Positions 18,283-28,218 are shown, counted from the stretch's first letter. The stretch is 64,000 nt of DNA from Aquilutibacter rugosus (GCF_036541335.1 NZ_JAZHBO010000002.1:62001-126000); one strand, 5' to 3'. A program made the numbers and translations. The notes: generated by a model not told the origin, from the letters alone.

Positions 18283-19266
18283 ATGAAAGCTCCTGTTCGC
18301 GTTGCCGTTACCGGCGCTGCCGGCCAAATCGGCTACTCCCTGCTGTTCCGTATTGCTGCCGGCGAAATGCTGGGTAAAGACCAGCCGGTCATTCTGCAAA
18401 TGCTCGAAGTTCCCTTCGAAAAGGCTCAAGCCGCGCTCAAGGGCGTGATGATGGAACTCGAAGACTGTGCATTCCCGTTGCTGGCCGGCATGGTCGGTAC
18501 CGACGATCCGGAAGTGGCCTTCAAAGACGCAGATTACGCTCTGCTGGTCGGCGCCATGCCGCGCGGTCCGGGTATGGAACGCAAGGACCTGCTGCTCAAG
18601 AACGCCGAAATCTTTACGGTGCAGGGCAAGGCACTGAACAAAGTGGCTAGCCGCAACGTCAAGGTGCTGGTGGTCGGTAACCCGGCCAACACCAATGCCT
18701 ACATCGCCATGAAGTCGGCGCCGGATCTGCCGGCACGCAACTTCACCGCCATGCTGCGTCTGGACCACAACCGCGCGCTGTCGCAACTGGCCACCAAGGC
18801 CGCTGTGCCTGTCGCTGATATCCGCAAGCTGGTCGTGTGGGGCAACCACAGCCCGACGATGTACCCGGATTACCGTTTCGCAACCGTTGATGGCGCTTCT
18901 CTGAAAGACAAGATCAACGACGCCGACTGGAACGCCAACACCTTTATCCCCACTGTGGGTAAGCGCGGCGCCGCCATCATTGAGGCTCGCGGTCTGTCGT
19001 CGGCTGCTTCGGCCGCTAACGCCGCCATCGACCATATGCGCGACTGGGCGCTGGGCAGTAATGGCGAATGGGTCACCATGGGTGTCCCCAGCGATGGCAG
19101 CTACGGCATCCCTGAGGGCGTCATCTACGGCTTCCCGGTGGTGACCAAAGACGGCGACTACACCTTGGTCAAGGATGTCCCGGTCGATGAGTTTTCGCGC
19201 GCGGCCATGGACAAGACGCTGGCCGAGCTCGAAGAAGAACGCTCGGGCGTCGCCCACCTGCTGTAA
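18283..19266 (+). CDS. mdh: Malate dehydrogenase
   Basis: 327 residues, the cytosolic-type NAD malate dehydrogenase. The Rossmann motif VTGAAGQIGYSLLFRIA is at residues 9-25. Substrate arginines are Arg94, Arg100 and Arg164, and the catalytic pair is Asp161 and His189 (WGNHSPTMYPD). ATG 18283 is preceded by AAGGAT. It interconverts malate and oxaloacetate in the citrate cycle. Its position between an aminotransferase and the methylcitrate genes suggests it also supplies oxaloacetate to PrpC. Confidence 0.95.
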   Translation: MKAPVRVAVTGAAGQIGYSLLFRIAAGEMLGKDQPVILQMLEVPFEKAQAALKGVMMELEDCAFPLLAGMVGTDDPEVAFKDADYALLVGAMPRGPGMERKDLLLKNAEIFTVQGKALNKVASRNVKVLVVGNPANTNAYIAMKSAPDLPARNFTAMLRLDHNRALSQLATKAAVPVADIRKLVVWGNHSPTMYPDYRFATVDGASLKDKINDADWNANTFIPTVGKRGAAIIEARGLSSAASAANAAIDHMRDWALGSNGEWVTMGVPSDGSYGIPEGVIYGFPVVTKDGDYTLVKDVPVDEFSRAAMDKTLAELEEERSGVAHLL

Positions 19267-19280
19267 GCAACAAACACTCC

Positions 19281-19304
19281 GCAAGGCAGCCTCGGCTGCC
19301 TTGC
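19281..19304 (+). promoter_or_regulatory. Strong hairpin between mdh and prpB
   Basis: A ten-base-pair perfect stem, GCAAGGCAGC/GCTGCCTTGC, with a four-base CTCG loop. The bases that follow (TCGCTTTGG) are not a proper T-tract, so it may only partly terminate mdh transcripts or protect an mRNA end. It lies 26 bases before prpB, so some readthrough into the prp genes is plausible. Confidence 0.55.
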
Positions 19305-19329
19305 TCGCTTTGGAATACGGAAAGACGAG

Positions 19330-20202
19330 ATGAACGTTTCTTTGGGTCAACAGTTCCGCCAGGCCGTCGCCGAGGAACATCCGCTGCAAGTCATGGGTGC
19401 CATCACGGCCTACGCCGGTCTGATGGCCAAGCGCACCGGTTATCGAGCGCTGTATCTGTCGGGTGGCGGTGTCGCTGCCAACTCGCTGGGTATGCCGGAT
19501 CTGGGGATCTCCACCATGGAAGATGTACTGACGGATGCGCGCCGCATCGTCGATGCCACGCAAATGCCCTTGCTGGTCGATATCGATACCGGTTGGGGTG
19601 GGGCGTTCAACATCTCGCGCACCATTCGCAATTTTGAGCGCGTCGGTGTAGCTGCAGTCCACATGGAAGACCAGGTCGGCCAGAAGCGTTGCGGCCATCG
19701 TCCCAACAAAGAGGTGGTCTCCACGCAGGAAATGACAGATCGCGTTAAAGCCGCCGTTGACGGGCGAACCGATGCAGGCTTTGTAATCATGGCCCGTACC
19801 GATGCCGCCGCGGTCGAAGGCATTGATGCCGCCATTGAGCGTGCCGTGGCCTATGTCGAGGCAGGCGCCGACATGATCTTCCCTGAGGCGATGAAAACGC
19901 TCGAGGATTACCGCCGTTTCCGCGAAGCCGTCAAGGTGCCGATTCTGGCCAACCTGACGGAGTTCGGTTCGACGCCGTTCTTTACGACGCAGGAGTTGGC
20001 ATCGGCCAATGTGGATATCGCGCTGTACTGCTGTGGCGCCTATCGCGCCATGAACAAGGCCGCACTGCATTTCTACGAAACCGTGCGTCGCGACGGCACG
20101 CAAAAGAACATCATTGATACCTTGCAGACGCGCGAGGAACTGTACGATTTCCTGGGCTATCACGCATACGAACAAAAGCTTGATACCTTGTTCGGTAAAT
20201 AA
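19330..20202 (+). CDS. prpB: 2-methylisocitrate lyase
   Basis: 290 residues, isocitrate lyase superfamily. The catalytic loop EDQVGQKRCGH gives Cys121; Asp84 and Asp86 (VDIDTGWGG) bind the metal. It cleaves 2-methylisocitrate to succinate and pyruvate in the methylcitrate cycle. First of four genes in biochemical sequence, 17 bases before prpC. No prpR regulator gene is visible in the window. Confidence 0.95.
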   Translation: MNVSLGQQFRQAVAEEHPLQVMGAITAYAGLMAKRTGYRALYLSGGGVAANSLGMPDLGISTMEDVLTDARRIVDATQMPLLVDIDTGWGGAFNISRTIRNFERVGVAAVHMEDQVGQKRCGHRPNKEVVSTQEMTDRVKAAVDGRTDAGFVIMARTDAAAVEGIDAAIERAVAYVEAGADMIFPEAMKTLEDYRRFREAVKVPILANLTEFGSTPFFTTQELASANVDIALYCCGAYRAMNKAALHFYETVRRDGTQKNIIDTLQTREELYDFLGYHAYEQKLDTLFGK

Positions 20203-20219
20203 TTCATTAGGGAGTTCAT

Positions 20220-21389
20220 ATGGCCACTAAAAAGCAAGCCGTCGCCCAGGAGCCAGCCGCTCCGCGCGTCAAAAAGTCCGTTGCCCTAAGCGGCACGCCT
20301 GCCGGTAACACCGCCCTGTGTACTGTTGGCCGTTCCGGCAATGATCTGCACTACCGCGGTTACGACATCCACGATCTCGCGACGCAGTCCACCTTCGAGG
20401 AAGTGGCCCACCTGCTGGTCCATGGCGCACTGCCGACTGCTTCGCAGCTCAAGGCCTATAAGACCAAACTCAAGCGCTTGCGCGGTTTGCCTGTCATCGT
20501 GCAGGAAGCGCTCGAACTGATTCCTGCCAATGCGCACCCGATGGATGTCATGCGCACCGGCTGTTCGGTATTGGGTACGGTGCTGCCGGAGCGCGAAACG
20601 CACCCGGTTGCCGAGGCCCGTGACATTGCCGATCGCCTGATCGCTTCGTTCGGTTCAATGCTGCTCTACTGGTGGCACTTCACCCGCAACGGCAAGCGCA
20701 TCGACTGCGAAACTGATGACGACAGCGTGGCTGCACACTTTCTGCATCTGCTGCATGGCGAAGAGCCGTCCAAGCTGCATGCCGAAGCGCTCGACAAGTC
20801 GCTGATTCTGTACGCCGAGCATGAGTTCAACGCGTCTACCTTTACCGCGCGCGTGATTGCCGGTACCGGATCCGACATGTATTCGTGTATCACCGGTGCG
20901 ATCGGTGCGCTGCGTGGTCCTAAGCATGGTGGCGCCAACGAAGTCGCGATGGACATCATTGCCCGCTATAGCAGCGCCGATGAAGCAGAAGCCGATATCC
21001 GCGCCCGCATGGAGCGCAAGGAAATCATCATCGGCTTCGGTCATCCGGTTTACACCATAGGCGATCCGCGCAATCCCATCATCAAGGAACTGTCGCGCAA
21101 GCTCACCAAGGACGGCGGCAACAGGACGCTGTTCGACGTGTCCGAGCGCATTGAGAATCTGATGATGGACACCAAGAAGATGTTCCCGAATCTCGACTGG
21201 TACTCCGCATCGGCGTATCACATGATGGGCGTTCCGACGGCCATGTTCACGCCGCTGTTTGTCATTGCGCGTACCACCGGTTGGTCAGCACACGTCATTG
21301 AACAGCGCGAGGACGGCAAGATCATTCGTCCGTCGGCGAACTACGTCGGCCCCGAGGATCGCAAGTACGTCCCCATTGCCAAGCGCTAA
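20220..21389 (+). CDS. prpC: 2-methylcitrate synthase
   Basis: 389 residues, short bacterial citrate-synthase type. Active-site regions visible are GALRGPKHGGANEVAMDII (His), GFGHPVYTIGDPRNPIIKE (His) and the conserved Asp region after it. It condenses propionyl-CoA with oxaloacetate. The first 25 residues are an extra Lys/Ala-rich tail. The assignment as PrpC and not GltA rests on length and on its position between prpB and acnD. Confidence 0.94.
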   Translation: MATKKQAVAQEPAAPRVKKSVALSGTPAGNTALCTVGRSGNDLHYRGYDIHDLATQSTFEEVAHLLVHGALPTASQLKAYKTKLKRLRGLPVIVQEALELIPANAHPMDVMRTGCSVLGTVLPERETHPVAEARDIADRLIASFGSMLLYWWHFTRNGKRIDCETDDDSVAAHFLHLLHGEEPSKLHAEALDKSLILYAEHEFNASTFTARVIAGTGSDMYSCITGAIGALRGPKHGGANEVAMDIIARYSSADEAEADIRARMERKEIIIGFGHPVYTIGDPRNPIIKELSRKLTKDGGNRTLFDVSERIENLMMDTKKMFPNLDWYSASAYHMMGVPTAMFTPLFVIARTTGWSAHVIEQREDGKIIRPSANYVGPEDRKYVPIAKR

Positions 21390-21407
21390 TCTCAGTTCCG
21401 GAGTTCC

Positions 21408-24026
21408 ATGAAAGTCTCGCCGTTTCTTAAGCCGCTCGCCGGCACCAGTCTGCAATGGATTGATGCGCGAGCCGCCGTTGATGCCATTCAGCCCGGCGCG
21501 TACGATCGCCTGCCGTATACCGCACGGATTCATGCGGAAAATCTGGTGCGTCGTGCCGACCCCGAGCAGTTGAATGCCTATCTGACGCAGCTGATAGAAC
21601 GGCGCCGCGATCTGGACTTTCCGTGGTTCCCGGTGCGCGTGGTTTGCCATGACATCCTGGGGCAGACTGCACTGGTCGATCTGGCCGGTCTTCGTGATGC
21701 CATCGCCGAGCGCGGTGGCGACCCGGCCCAGATCAATCCGGTGGTGCCCACGCAACTGATCGTGGACCATTCGCTGGCAGTCGAATGCGGCGGCTTTGAT
21801 CCGCAGGCCTTTGAGCGCAATCGCGCCATCGAGGATCGTCGCAACGCCGACCGCTTCCACTTCATTGACTGGACCAAGCGTGCGTTCCGCAATGTCGATG
21901 TGATCCCGCCCGGCAACGGCATCATGCACCAGATCAATCTGGAAAAAATGAGCCCGGTGGTGGCTGTGCAGGATGGCGTGGCCTTCCCCGATACCTGTGT
22001 GGGCACCGATAGCCATACGCCGCACGTCGATGCACTGGGTGTGATCGCCGTAGGCGTCGGCGGGCTCGAGGCCGAGAGTGTCATGCTGGGTCGCGCTTCA
22101 TGGATGCGACTGCCGGATATCATCGGTGTCGAGCTGACGGGCAAACCGCAGCCCGGAATCACGGCCACGGACATCGTGCTGGCACTAACCGAATTCCTGC
22201 GCAACGAGCGCGTGGTCGGCGCCTATCTCGAATTCCACGGTGAGGGTGCGGCGCATCTGACCGTGGGCGATCGGGCCACGATTTCCAACATGACACCGGA
22301 ATACGGCGCCACGGCTGCGCTGTTCTACATCGATCAGCAGACCATTGATTACCTGCGTCTGACCGGCCGCGAGGATTCGCAAGTCCAACTGGTCGAAACC
22401 TATGCCAAACAGGCCGGTCTGTGGGCCGATGCGCTGCGCACCGCCGATTACGAACGCCGCCTGCAGTTCGATCTGTCGTCGGTCACGCGTAACATGGCAG
22501 GTCCTTCGAATCCGCATCGTCGCTTGCCGACTTCGGACCTTGCGGCGCGTGGAATTGCGAACGATCTGACGCTTGCGCACGAGCAGGAAGCACAGGGCCT
22601 GCTGCCCGATGGCGCAGTGATCATTGCCGCCATCACGTCGTGTACCAATACCTCCAACCCGCGCAACGTCATCGCCGCCGGTTTGCTGGCCCGCAATGCG
22701 CGTGCTCGCGGGCTCACGCGAAAGCCATGGGTTAAAACTTCACTGGCACCGGGTTCGCGCACTGTGCCCTTGTATCTGACCGAAGCCGGTCTGATGGACG
22801 ATCTCGAAGCCCTCGGCTTTGGTGTGGTCGGCTTTGCCTGCACTACCTGTAACGGCATGAGCGGTGCATTGGATCCTGAAATTCAGCGTGAGATCATCGA
22901 GCGCGATCTGTACGCCACGGCGGTGCTGTCGGGTAACCGCAATTTTGACGGCCGCATTCACCCGTATGCCAAACAGGCATTTCTTGCCTCGCCGCCGTTG
23001 GTGATTGCCTATGCCATTGCCGGCACGATTCGCTTCGACATCGAAAAAGATGTCCTCGGCATGGATCTGCAGGGCAACGCCGTGCGCCTCAAGGACATCT
23101 GGCCCACCGATGCGGAAATCGATGCGGCCGTAAAAGCATCGGTTAAACCGGAACAGTTCCGCCAGGTCTACGAGCCGATGTTCAAACTGCAGGTGGAACA
23201 GGGCGAACGCGTCAGCCCTCTATACGATTGGCGTCCGATGTCCACCTACATTCGCCGCCCACCGTACTGGGAGGGTGCCTTGGCAGGTGAACGCAGCTTG
23301 CATGGTATGCGTCCGCTGGCTGTGCTCGGTGACAACATCACCACCGATCACCTTTCACCATCCAATGCGATTCTCGCCAGCAGTGCTGCGGGTGAGTATC
23401 TGACCAGGATGGGCGTACCCGAAGAAGACTTCAACAGCTACGCGACGCACCGCGGCGATCACCTGACGGCGCAGCGTGCAACGTTTGCCAATCCCAAGCT
23501 GATCAACGAGATGGCTGTCGTTGACGGTGAAGTGAAACAGGGCTCGCTGGCCAGACTCGAACCCGAGGGCCAGGTCGTGCGCATGTGGGAAGCCATCGAA
23601 ACCTACATGGAACGTGTCCAACCGCTGATCATCATTGCCGGTGCCGACTACGGCCAGGGCAGTTCGCGAGACTGGGCCGCCAAGGGCGTGCGTTTGGCGG
23701 GTGTAGAGGCGATCGTAGCCGAGGGCTTTGAACGCATCCACCGTACCAATCTGATCGGCATGGGCGTCCTGCCGCTTGAGTTCCTGCCGGGCTCCAACCG
23801 CAATACCCTGAGCATTGACGGCACCGAGACGTTCGATGTCGAAGGCACCCGCGCCCCGGGTGCCGAACTGACGCTGCGTATTCACCGTCGCAATGGCGAT
23901 GAACTCACCGTTCCCGTGAAGTGCCGCCTGGATACCGCTGAGGACGTGCATATCTTCGAAGCCGGTGGCGTACTGCAACGCTTTGCGCAGGACTTCCTGG
24001 ATTCGCAGACAGGTTCGGCTGCATGA
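21408..24026 (+). CDS. acnD: Fe/S-dependent 2-methylisocitrate dehydratase
   Basis: 872 residues, aconitase superfamily. The [4Fe-4S] ligands are Cys412 (ITSCTNTSNPRN), Cys478 and Cys481 (CTTCNG). The swivel domain contains GDNITTDHLSPS and GADYGQGSSRDWAAKG. AcnD converts 2-methylcitrate to 2-methyl-trans-aconitate, whose isomerisation then needs PrpF; this replaces PrpD. Its stop overlaps the prpF start in an ATGA, showing translational coupling. Confidence 0.95.
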   Translation: MKVSPFLKPLAGTSLQWIDARAAVDAIQPGAYDRLPYTARIHAENLVRRADPEQLNAYLTQLIERRRDLDFPWFPVRVVCHDILGQTALVDLAGLRDAIAERGGDPAQINPVVPTQLIVDHSLAVECGGFDPQAFERNRAIEDRRNADRFHFIDWTKRAFRNVDVIPPGNGIMHQINLEKMSPVVAVQDGVAFPDTCVGTDSHTPHVDALGVIAVGVGGLEAESVMLGRASWMRLPDIIGVELTGKPQPGITATDIVLALTEFLRNERVVGAYLEFHGEGAAHLTVGDRATISNMTPEYGATAALFYIDQQTIDYLRLTGREDSQVQLVETYAKQAGLWADALRTADYERRLQFDLSSVTRNMAGPSNPHRRLPTSDLAARGIANDLTLAHEQEAQGLLPDGAVIIAAITSCTNTSNPRNVIAAGLLARNARARGLTRKPWVKTSLAPGSRTVPLYLTEAGLMDDLEALGFGVVGFACTTCNGMSGALDPEIQREIIERDLYATAVLSGNRNFDGRIHPYAKQAFLASPPLVIAYAIAGTIRFDIEKDVLGMDLQGNAVRLKDIWPTDAEIDAAVKASVKPEQFRQVYEPMFKLQVEQGERVSPLYDWRPMSTYIRRPPYWEGALAGERSLHGMRPLAVLGDNITTDHLSPSNAILASSAAGEYLTRMGVPEEDFNSYATHRGDHLTAQRATFANPKLINEMAVVDGEVKQGSLARLEPEGQVVRMWEAIETYMERVQPLIIIAGADYGQGSSRDWAAKGVRLAGVEAIVAEGFERIHRTNLIGMGVLPLEFLPGSNRNTLSIDGTETFDVEGTRAPGAELTLRIHRRNGDELTVPVKCRLDTAEDVHIFEAGGVLQRFAQDFLDSQTGSAA

Positions 24027-25213
24027 GTCACGATCCGCAATTGCGTATACCCGCCACTTATATGCGCGGCGGCACGTCCAAGGGCGTGTTCTTTCGTCTG
24101 CAGGATCTGCCCGAGTGGGCGCAGACACCGGGGCCGCAACGCGACGCCCTGCTGATGCGCGTGATCGGCTCGCCCGATCCTTATGGCAAGCATACCGATG
24201 GCATGGGTGGCGCTACCTCCAGCACCAGCAAGTGCGTAATCATCGGACCGGCAACGCAACCCGATCACGATGTCGACTATCTCTATGGTCAAGTCGCGAT
24301 TGAGCGGGCCTTTGTGGACTGGACCGGCAACTGCGGCAACCTTAGCACCGCCGTGGGCCCGTTCGCCATCAGTAACGGGTTTATTCCCGTCGATCGGATC
24401 CCCGAAAACGGCACCGTCGCCGTCAAGGTCTGGCAGAAGAATATCGGCAAGACCATCATTGTGCATGTGCCGATCCGCAACGGTGTGGTGCAGGAAACCG
24501 GTGATTTCGAACTCGATGGCGTGACCTTTCCTGCTGCAGAAATCGTGCTTGAATTTGTCGACCCCTCGGATGACGGGGGTGATAATGGCGCCGCCTCGAT
24601 GTTCCCGACGGGCAATGTCGTCGACGATCTCGTAGTGCCCGGCATCGGTACTTTGCGAGCCACCATGATCACCGCGGGTATTCCGACCATCTTCGTCAAT
24701 GCGGCCGATATCGGATATCGCGGCAATGAATTGCAGGGCGATATCAATTCCGATTCTGCGGCCTTGCAGCGTTTCGAAGCGATTCGTACCGCCGGCGCTT
24801 TGCGCATGGGCATCATTCGTGAGGTGGCGGAGATGGCATCACGTCAGCATTCGCCGAAAGTGGCAATGGTCGCGCCACCGATGGACTTTGTGTCCTCGGC
24901 CGGTAAGTCCGTAGCGGCGGATGCAATGGATCTGCAGGTGCGTGCCATGTCCATGGGCAAGATGCATCACGCCATGATGGGTACCGCATCGGTGGCCATT
25001 GCCACGGCAGCCGGTGTGCCGGGTACCGTGGTGAACGCCGCTGCCGGCGGCCAGGTGGGCGATGCGGTGACCTTTGCCCATCCGTCCGGTTTGCTGCGTG
25101 TTGGCGCGCAAGTGACCAACGAAGACGGCCACTGGGTCGTGCGCAAGGCCATCATGAGTCGTTCCGCACGCGTCCTGATGGAAGGCCTGGTCCGCGTCCC
25201 CGATCCGCGCTGA
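24023..25213 (+). CDS. prpF: 2-methylaconitate isomerase PrpF (AcnD accessory)
   Basis: 396 residues, the PrpF family of the diaminopimelate-epimerase fold. Visible motifs are IPATYMRGGTSKGVFF at the N-terminus, GNCGNLSTAVGPFAI, and GGQVGDAVTFAHPSG. It isomerises 2-methyl-trans-aconitate to the cis form used for 2-methylisocitrate. It overlaps acnD by four bases and ends the operon. Confidence 0.95.
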   Translation: MSHDPQLRIPATYMRGGTSKGVFFRLQDLPEWAQTPGPQRDALLMRVIGSPDPYGKHTDGMGGATSSTSKCVIIGPATQPDHDVDYLYGQVAIERAFVDWTGNCGNLSTAVGPFAISNGFIPVDRIPENGTVAVKVWQKNIGKTIIVHVPIRNGVVQETGDFELDGVTFPAAEIVLEFVDPSDDGGDNGAASMFPTGNVVDDLVVPGIGTLRATMITAGIPTIFVNAADIGYRGNELQGDINSDSAALQRFEAIRTAGALRMGIIREVAEMASRQHSPKVAMVAPPMDFVSSAGKSVAADAMDLQVRAMSMGKMHHAMMGTASVAIATAAGVPGTVVNAAAGGQVGDAVTFAHPSGLLRVGAQVTNEDGHWVVRKAIMSRSARVLMEGLVRVPDPR

Positions 25214-25221
25214 TCGGAAAC

Positions 25222-25253
25222 AAAAAAGCCGCGGAACACCCGCGGCTTTTTTA
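25222..25253. terminator. Bidirectional terminator after prpF
   Basis: AAAAAAGCCGCGG and CCGCGGCTTTTTT around a five-base loop. It ends the prp operon and can also serve the convergent GST gene. Confidence 0.93.
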
Positions 25254-25269
25254 TTGCAGGATCGCGAAC

Positions 25270-25872
25270 TTAGCCCAGGCCTTCGGCCTTGAATGCAGCT
25301 TGCACGCCGGCATCGTCGCGCATGCGGCCCATGTAGGCCTTCAAGGCATCGAGACCCGACAGATCTACGCCGACACCCTTGGCCCAGCGCGCCACGATAA
25401 AGGCATAGGCATCGGCAGCAGAGCGGAATCCGGCCAGATAGTCATTGGTTTTCAGCTGCTCGTCCATACGGACGAAATAGCCGCGCAGCGTTTCCAGCGC
25501 ATTGTCTTTTACCTGCTTCTGTGTGGCTTCATCGAGATAACTGACGGAACCGAACAGCGGCTTGAACGCCGGATGCACATCGGCGTTGATAAAGGAGAGC
25601 CAGCGATTGGCTTCGGCGGTTTGCTTGGGCGAACCGTCACCGAACAGACCCGCTTGCGGTGCCAGATCACCGATGTAGTGCATGATGGCGGCATTCTGCG
25701 TCAGCACCCAATCGCCATCCTGCAGCGCCGGAACGGCACCGGCCGGATTAATAGCCAGATATTCCGGAGATTTCGAGTCTTTCACGATTTCGAACTCGTA
25801 CGGCAGTCCCGACCATGCCAGGGCAATGTGATCGGCCGTCGAGCAAGCGCCGGGTTTGGTGTATAGCTTCAT
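25270..25872 (-). CDS. Glutathione S-transferase, beta-class-like
   Basis: 200 residues. The N-terminal thioredoxin-like domain begins MKLYTKPGACSTADHIAL, with Cys10 in the position of the beta-class catalytic cysteine; NPAGAVPALQDGDW and the NAAIMHYIGD segment bind glutathione. The C-terminal all-helical domain is complete. A role in detoxification or peroxide defence is likely. It lies downstream of fadH on the same strand after a 68-base gap. Confidence 0.88.
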   Translation of the reverse strand: MKLYTKPGACSTADHIALAWSGLPYEFEIVKDSKSPEYLAINPAGAVPALQDGDWVLTQNAAIMHYIGDLAPQAGLFGDGSPKQTAEANRWLSFINADVHPAFKPLFGSVSYLDEATQKQVKDNALETLRGYFVRMDEQLKTNDYLAGFRSAADAYAFIVARWAKGVGVDLSGLDALKAYMGRMRDDAGVQAAFKAEGLG

Positions 25873-25940
25873 GCAGGTCTCCAGTTAAGTCGAAAGAGCA
25901 GTTGAGTTTACAGATACGGTCAGCTTCCGGTATCTCAAGC

Positions 25941-27956
25941 TCAGAGTGCCGCAGCAACGCGGACGCCCTGATCAATGGCACGTTTGGCATCGAGCTCAGC
26001 GGCGACATCGGCGCCGCCAATGACGGTGTGAGCAACGCCCGCACTTTCAAGTTCGGCCAGCAGTTCACGTTGCGAGACCTGACCGGCACAGATCACGACA
26101 TGATCGACTTCGAGCAGGGCAGGTTGCTCATCGATTTTGACGTGCAGGCCCTTATCATCAATTCGCAGATACTCGACACCGCCTAGCATTTTGACCTGCT
26201 TGTGCTTGAGCGTGGCGCGATGGATCCAGCCGGTGGTCTTGCCGAGTTTGGCGCCCGGTTTGCCGTCGGTACGTTGCAGTAACCAGACGCGACGAGGGCT
26301 AGGGCTGACGCGTGGTTCGGTCAAACCGCCACGGTCGTCCTCGTAGCGCATGTCTACGCCCCATTCGGCGGCCCACAAGGTCGGATCCAGCGACGGGGAG
26401 ACTTCATCGCTTACCAGAAACTCCGCCACGTCAAAGCCGATACCGCCGGCACCGATGATGGCGGCACGAGCGCCCACCTTCACTTCGCCACGTAACAGCT
26501 GCTGATAGTTCACGACTTTGGGGTGATCGATACCTTCCAGCTTAATATCCCGCGGCAGGACGCCGGTTGCGACAATGACGTGATCAAAATCCTTTAAGTC
26601 CGCGATACCGGCGCGTTGGCCAAGACGCACATCAACGCCGAGCTCATCCAGACGATGACGGAAGTAACGCAGCGTTTCGTTGAATTCTTCCTTGCCGGGA
26701 ATGCGGCGGGCCAGATTAAACTGGCCGCCCAACTCGTCGGACGATTCAAACAGGATCACCGAATGACCGCGCTCAGCCAAGGTCACTGCAGCCGACATGC
26801 CGGCAGGACCGCCACCGATCACTGCCATACGACGCGATTGCGGCGCTGACTGCACGGTCAGCGTCGTTTCATTGCACGCGCGCGGATTGACCAGACAGGT
26901 CGCCATGCGTTTCTGGAAGACGTGATCAAGGCACGCCTGATTACACGCAATGCACGTATTAATCGCATCGCGACGGCCGCTCTTTGCCTTGTTGATCCAC
27001 TGCGGATCAGCGAGGAACGGTCGGGCCATCGAGACGAGATCGGCGCTGCCGTTACTCAACAGCTGCTCGGCAATTTCCGGCATGTTGATGCGGTTGCTGG
27101 CGATCACCGGAATGCGCATATGCGGACGCAGTCGTGCAGTGATCGAAGAGAACGCCGCACGCGGAACCGAAGTCGCAATGGTCGGCACGCGCGCTTCATG
27201 CCAGCCGATACCGGTGTTGAGCAAAGTGGCGCCGGCCTCCTGCACCGCTAGTGCTTGCGCCACCACCTCGTCCCAGGTGTTGCCATCAGGGACCAGGTCG
27301 AGCATTGATTGCCGGTAGATGATGATGAAATCAGGTCCGCACGCCTCACGCACGCGTCGCACAATGTCCGTAGCCAGACGCGCACGTCGCGCGGCATCGC
27401 CGCCAAACGCATCCTGACGGTGATTGGTGCGCGGCGCCGTGAACTGATTAATGAAGTAACCCTCGGAGCCCATGATCTCGACGCCGTCATAACCGGCATC
27501 GCGCGCTAACTTGGCGCTACGGACAAAAGCACGGATCTGGCGCTCCACACCGCGGGCACTGAGCGCACGGGGCGTAAACGGATTGATCGGCGCGCGGATT
27601 TTCGAAGGCGCGACCTGCAACGGATGGAAGCCGTACCGACCGGCATGAAGGATCTGCAGACAGATGCGGCCACCGCTCGCATGCACCTCATTGGTCACAA
27701 CGCGATGCTTGTTGACCTCCCATGCGTGACTGAGCGTGCCACCGAATGGTGTTAGCCAGCCCACCATGTTCGGTGCAAAGCCACCGGTTACCATCAGCCC
27801 GACACCGCCTTCGGCACGTTCTGCAAAATACCGCGCCAACTTGGGGAAGTCGCGCGCATGATCTTCGAGACCGGTATGCATTGAACCCATCAGTACGCGA
27901 TTGGGTAGTGTGCAGAAGCCGAGATCTAACGGTTCGAACAGGTGAGGGTAGTGCAT
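25941..27956 (-). CDS. fadH: NADPH-dependent 2,4-dienoyl-CoA reductase
   Basis: 671 residues, matching the usual length. The N-terminal FMN TIM barrel starts YPHLFEPLDLGF and carries GSEGYFINQF (catalytic Tyr) and NTGIGWHEARVP (catalytic His). The [4Fe-4S] site is CIACNQAC plus a Cys 12 residues later. The C-terminal FAD and NADPH domains have VIGGGPAGMSAAVTLAERG and IIGAGGIGFDVAEFL. It reduces 2,4-dienoyl-CoA in the beta-oxidation of unsaturated fatty acids. The MHYP start at 27956 is chosen by family alignment; an in-frame ATG at 27971 and an earlier one at 28019 also exist. Confidence 0.94.
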   Translation of the reverse strand: MHYPHLFEPLDLGFCTLPNRVLMGSMHTGLEDHARDFPKLARYFAERAEGGVGLMVTGGFAPNMVGWLTPFGGTLSHAWEVNKHRVVTNEVHASGGRICLQILHAGRYGFHPLQVAPSKIRAPINPFTPRALSARGVERQIRAFVRSAKLARDAGYDGVEIMGSEGYFINQFTAPRTNHRQDAFGGDAARRARLATDIVRRVREACGPDFIIIYRQSMLDLVPDGNTWDEVVAQALAVQEAGATLLNTGIGWHEARVPTIATSVPRAAFSSITARLRPHMRIPVIASNRINMPEIAEQLLSNGSADLVSMARPFLADPQWINKAKSGRRDAINTCIACNQACLDHVFQKRMATCLVNPRACNETTLTVQSAPQSRRMAVIGGGPAGMSAAVTLAERGHSVILFESSDELGGQFNLARRIPGKEEFNETLRYFRHRLDELGVDVRLGQRAGIADLKDFDHVIVATGVLPRDIKLEGIDHPKVVNYQQLLRGEVKVGARAAIIGAGGIGFDVAEFLVSDEVSPSLDPTLWAAEWGVDMRYEDDRGGLTEPRVSPSPRRVWLLQRTDGKPGAKLGKTTGWIHRATLKHKQVKMLGGVEYLRIDDKGLHVKIDEQPALLEVDHVVICAGQVSQRELLAELESAGVAHTVIGGADVAAELDAKRAIDQGVRVAAAL

Positions 27957-28106
27957 GTACGGACGTTCCATCGGGTTGTACGAGTCAACTTGAATTCTCA
28001 CATGACGAAGGCATGTCATGCATCTGTTCGGTTTTTGTCTGAACCGTACTGAACTGTTTCATGAACCGCGGCTGTAACCCGAGTTCCGTGTTACCGGCGT
28101 GTTAAC

Positions 28107-28136
28107 TCAGACTTCATTTACGAACCCTTAGTCTGA
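28107..28136. promoter_or_regulatory. Inverted repeat upstream of the first ompA-like gene
   Basis: TCAGACT and AGTCTGA are perfect inverted arms separated by 16 bases, in the divergent region between fadH and the first ompA gene. The spacer contains CGAACCCTTA (28121-28130), whose reverse complement TAAGGGTTCG occurs upstream of the second ompA gene. A second small dyad, GTTTTC/GAAAAC, is at 28158-28173. An operator is a plausible reading. No convincing -35/-10 pair was found for this gene. Confidence 0.35.
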
Positions 28137-28218
28137 CATTCATCGAGCACGCAGCGCGTTTTCGATTGAAAACCAATATTCAAGAACGTTTACAAGCATC
28201 AAGAATGGAGAGCAACAG

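Noticed and set aside
18196..20175. 659-codon minus-strand frame opposite mdh and prpB
   Set aside because: It lies fully antisense to two well-conserved genes and has no recognisable domain, signal or start site.
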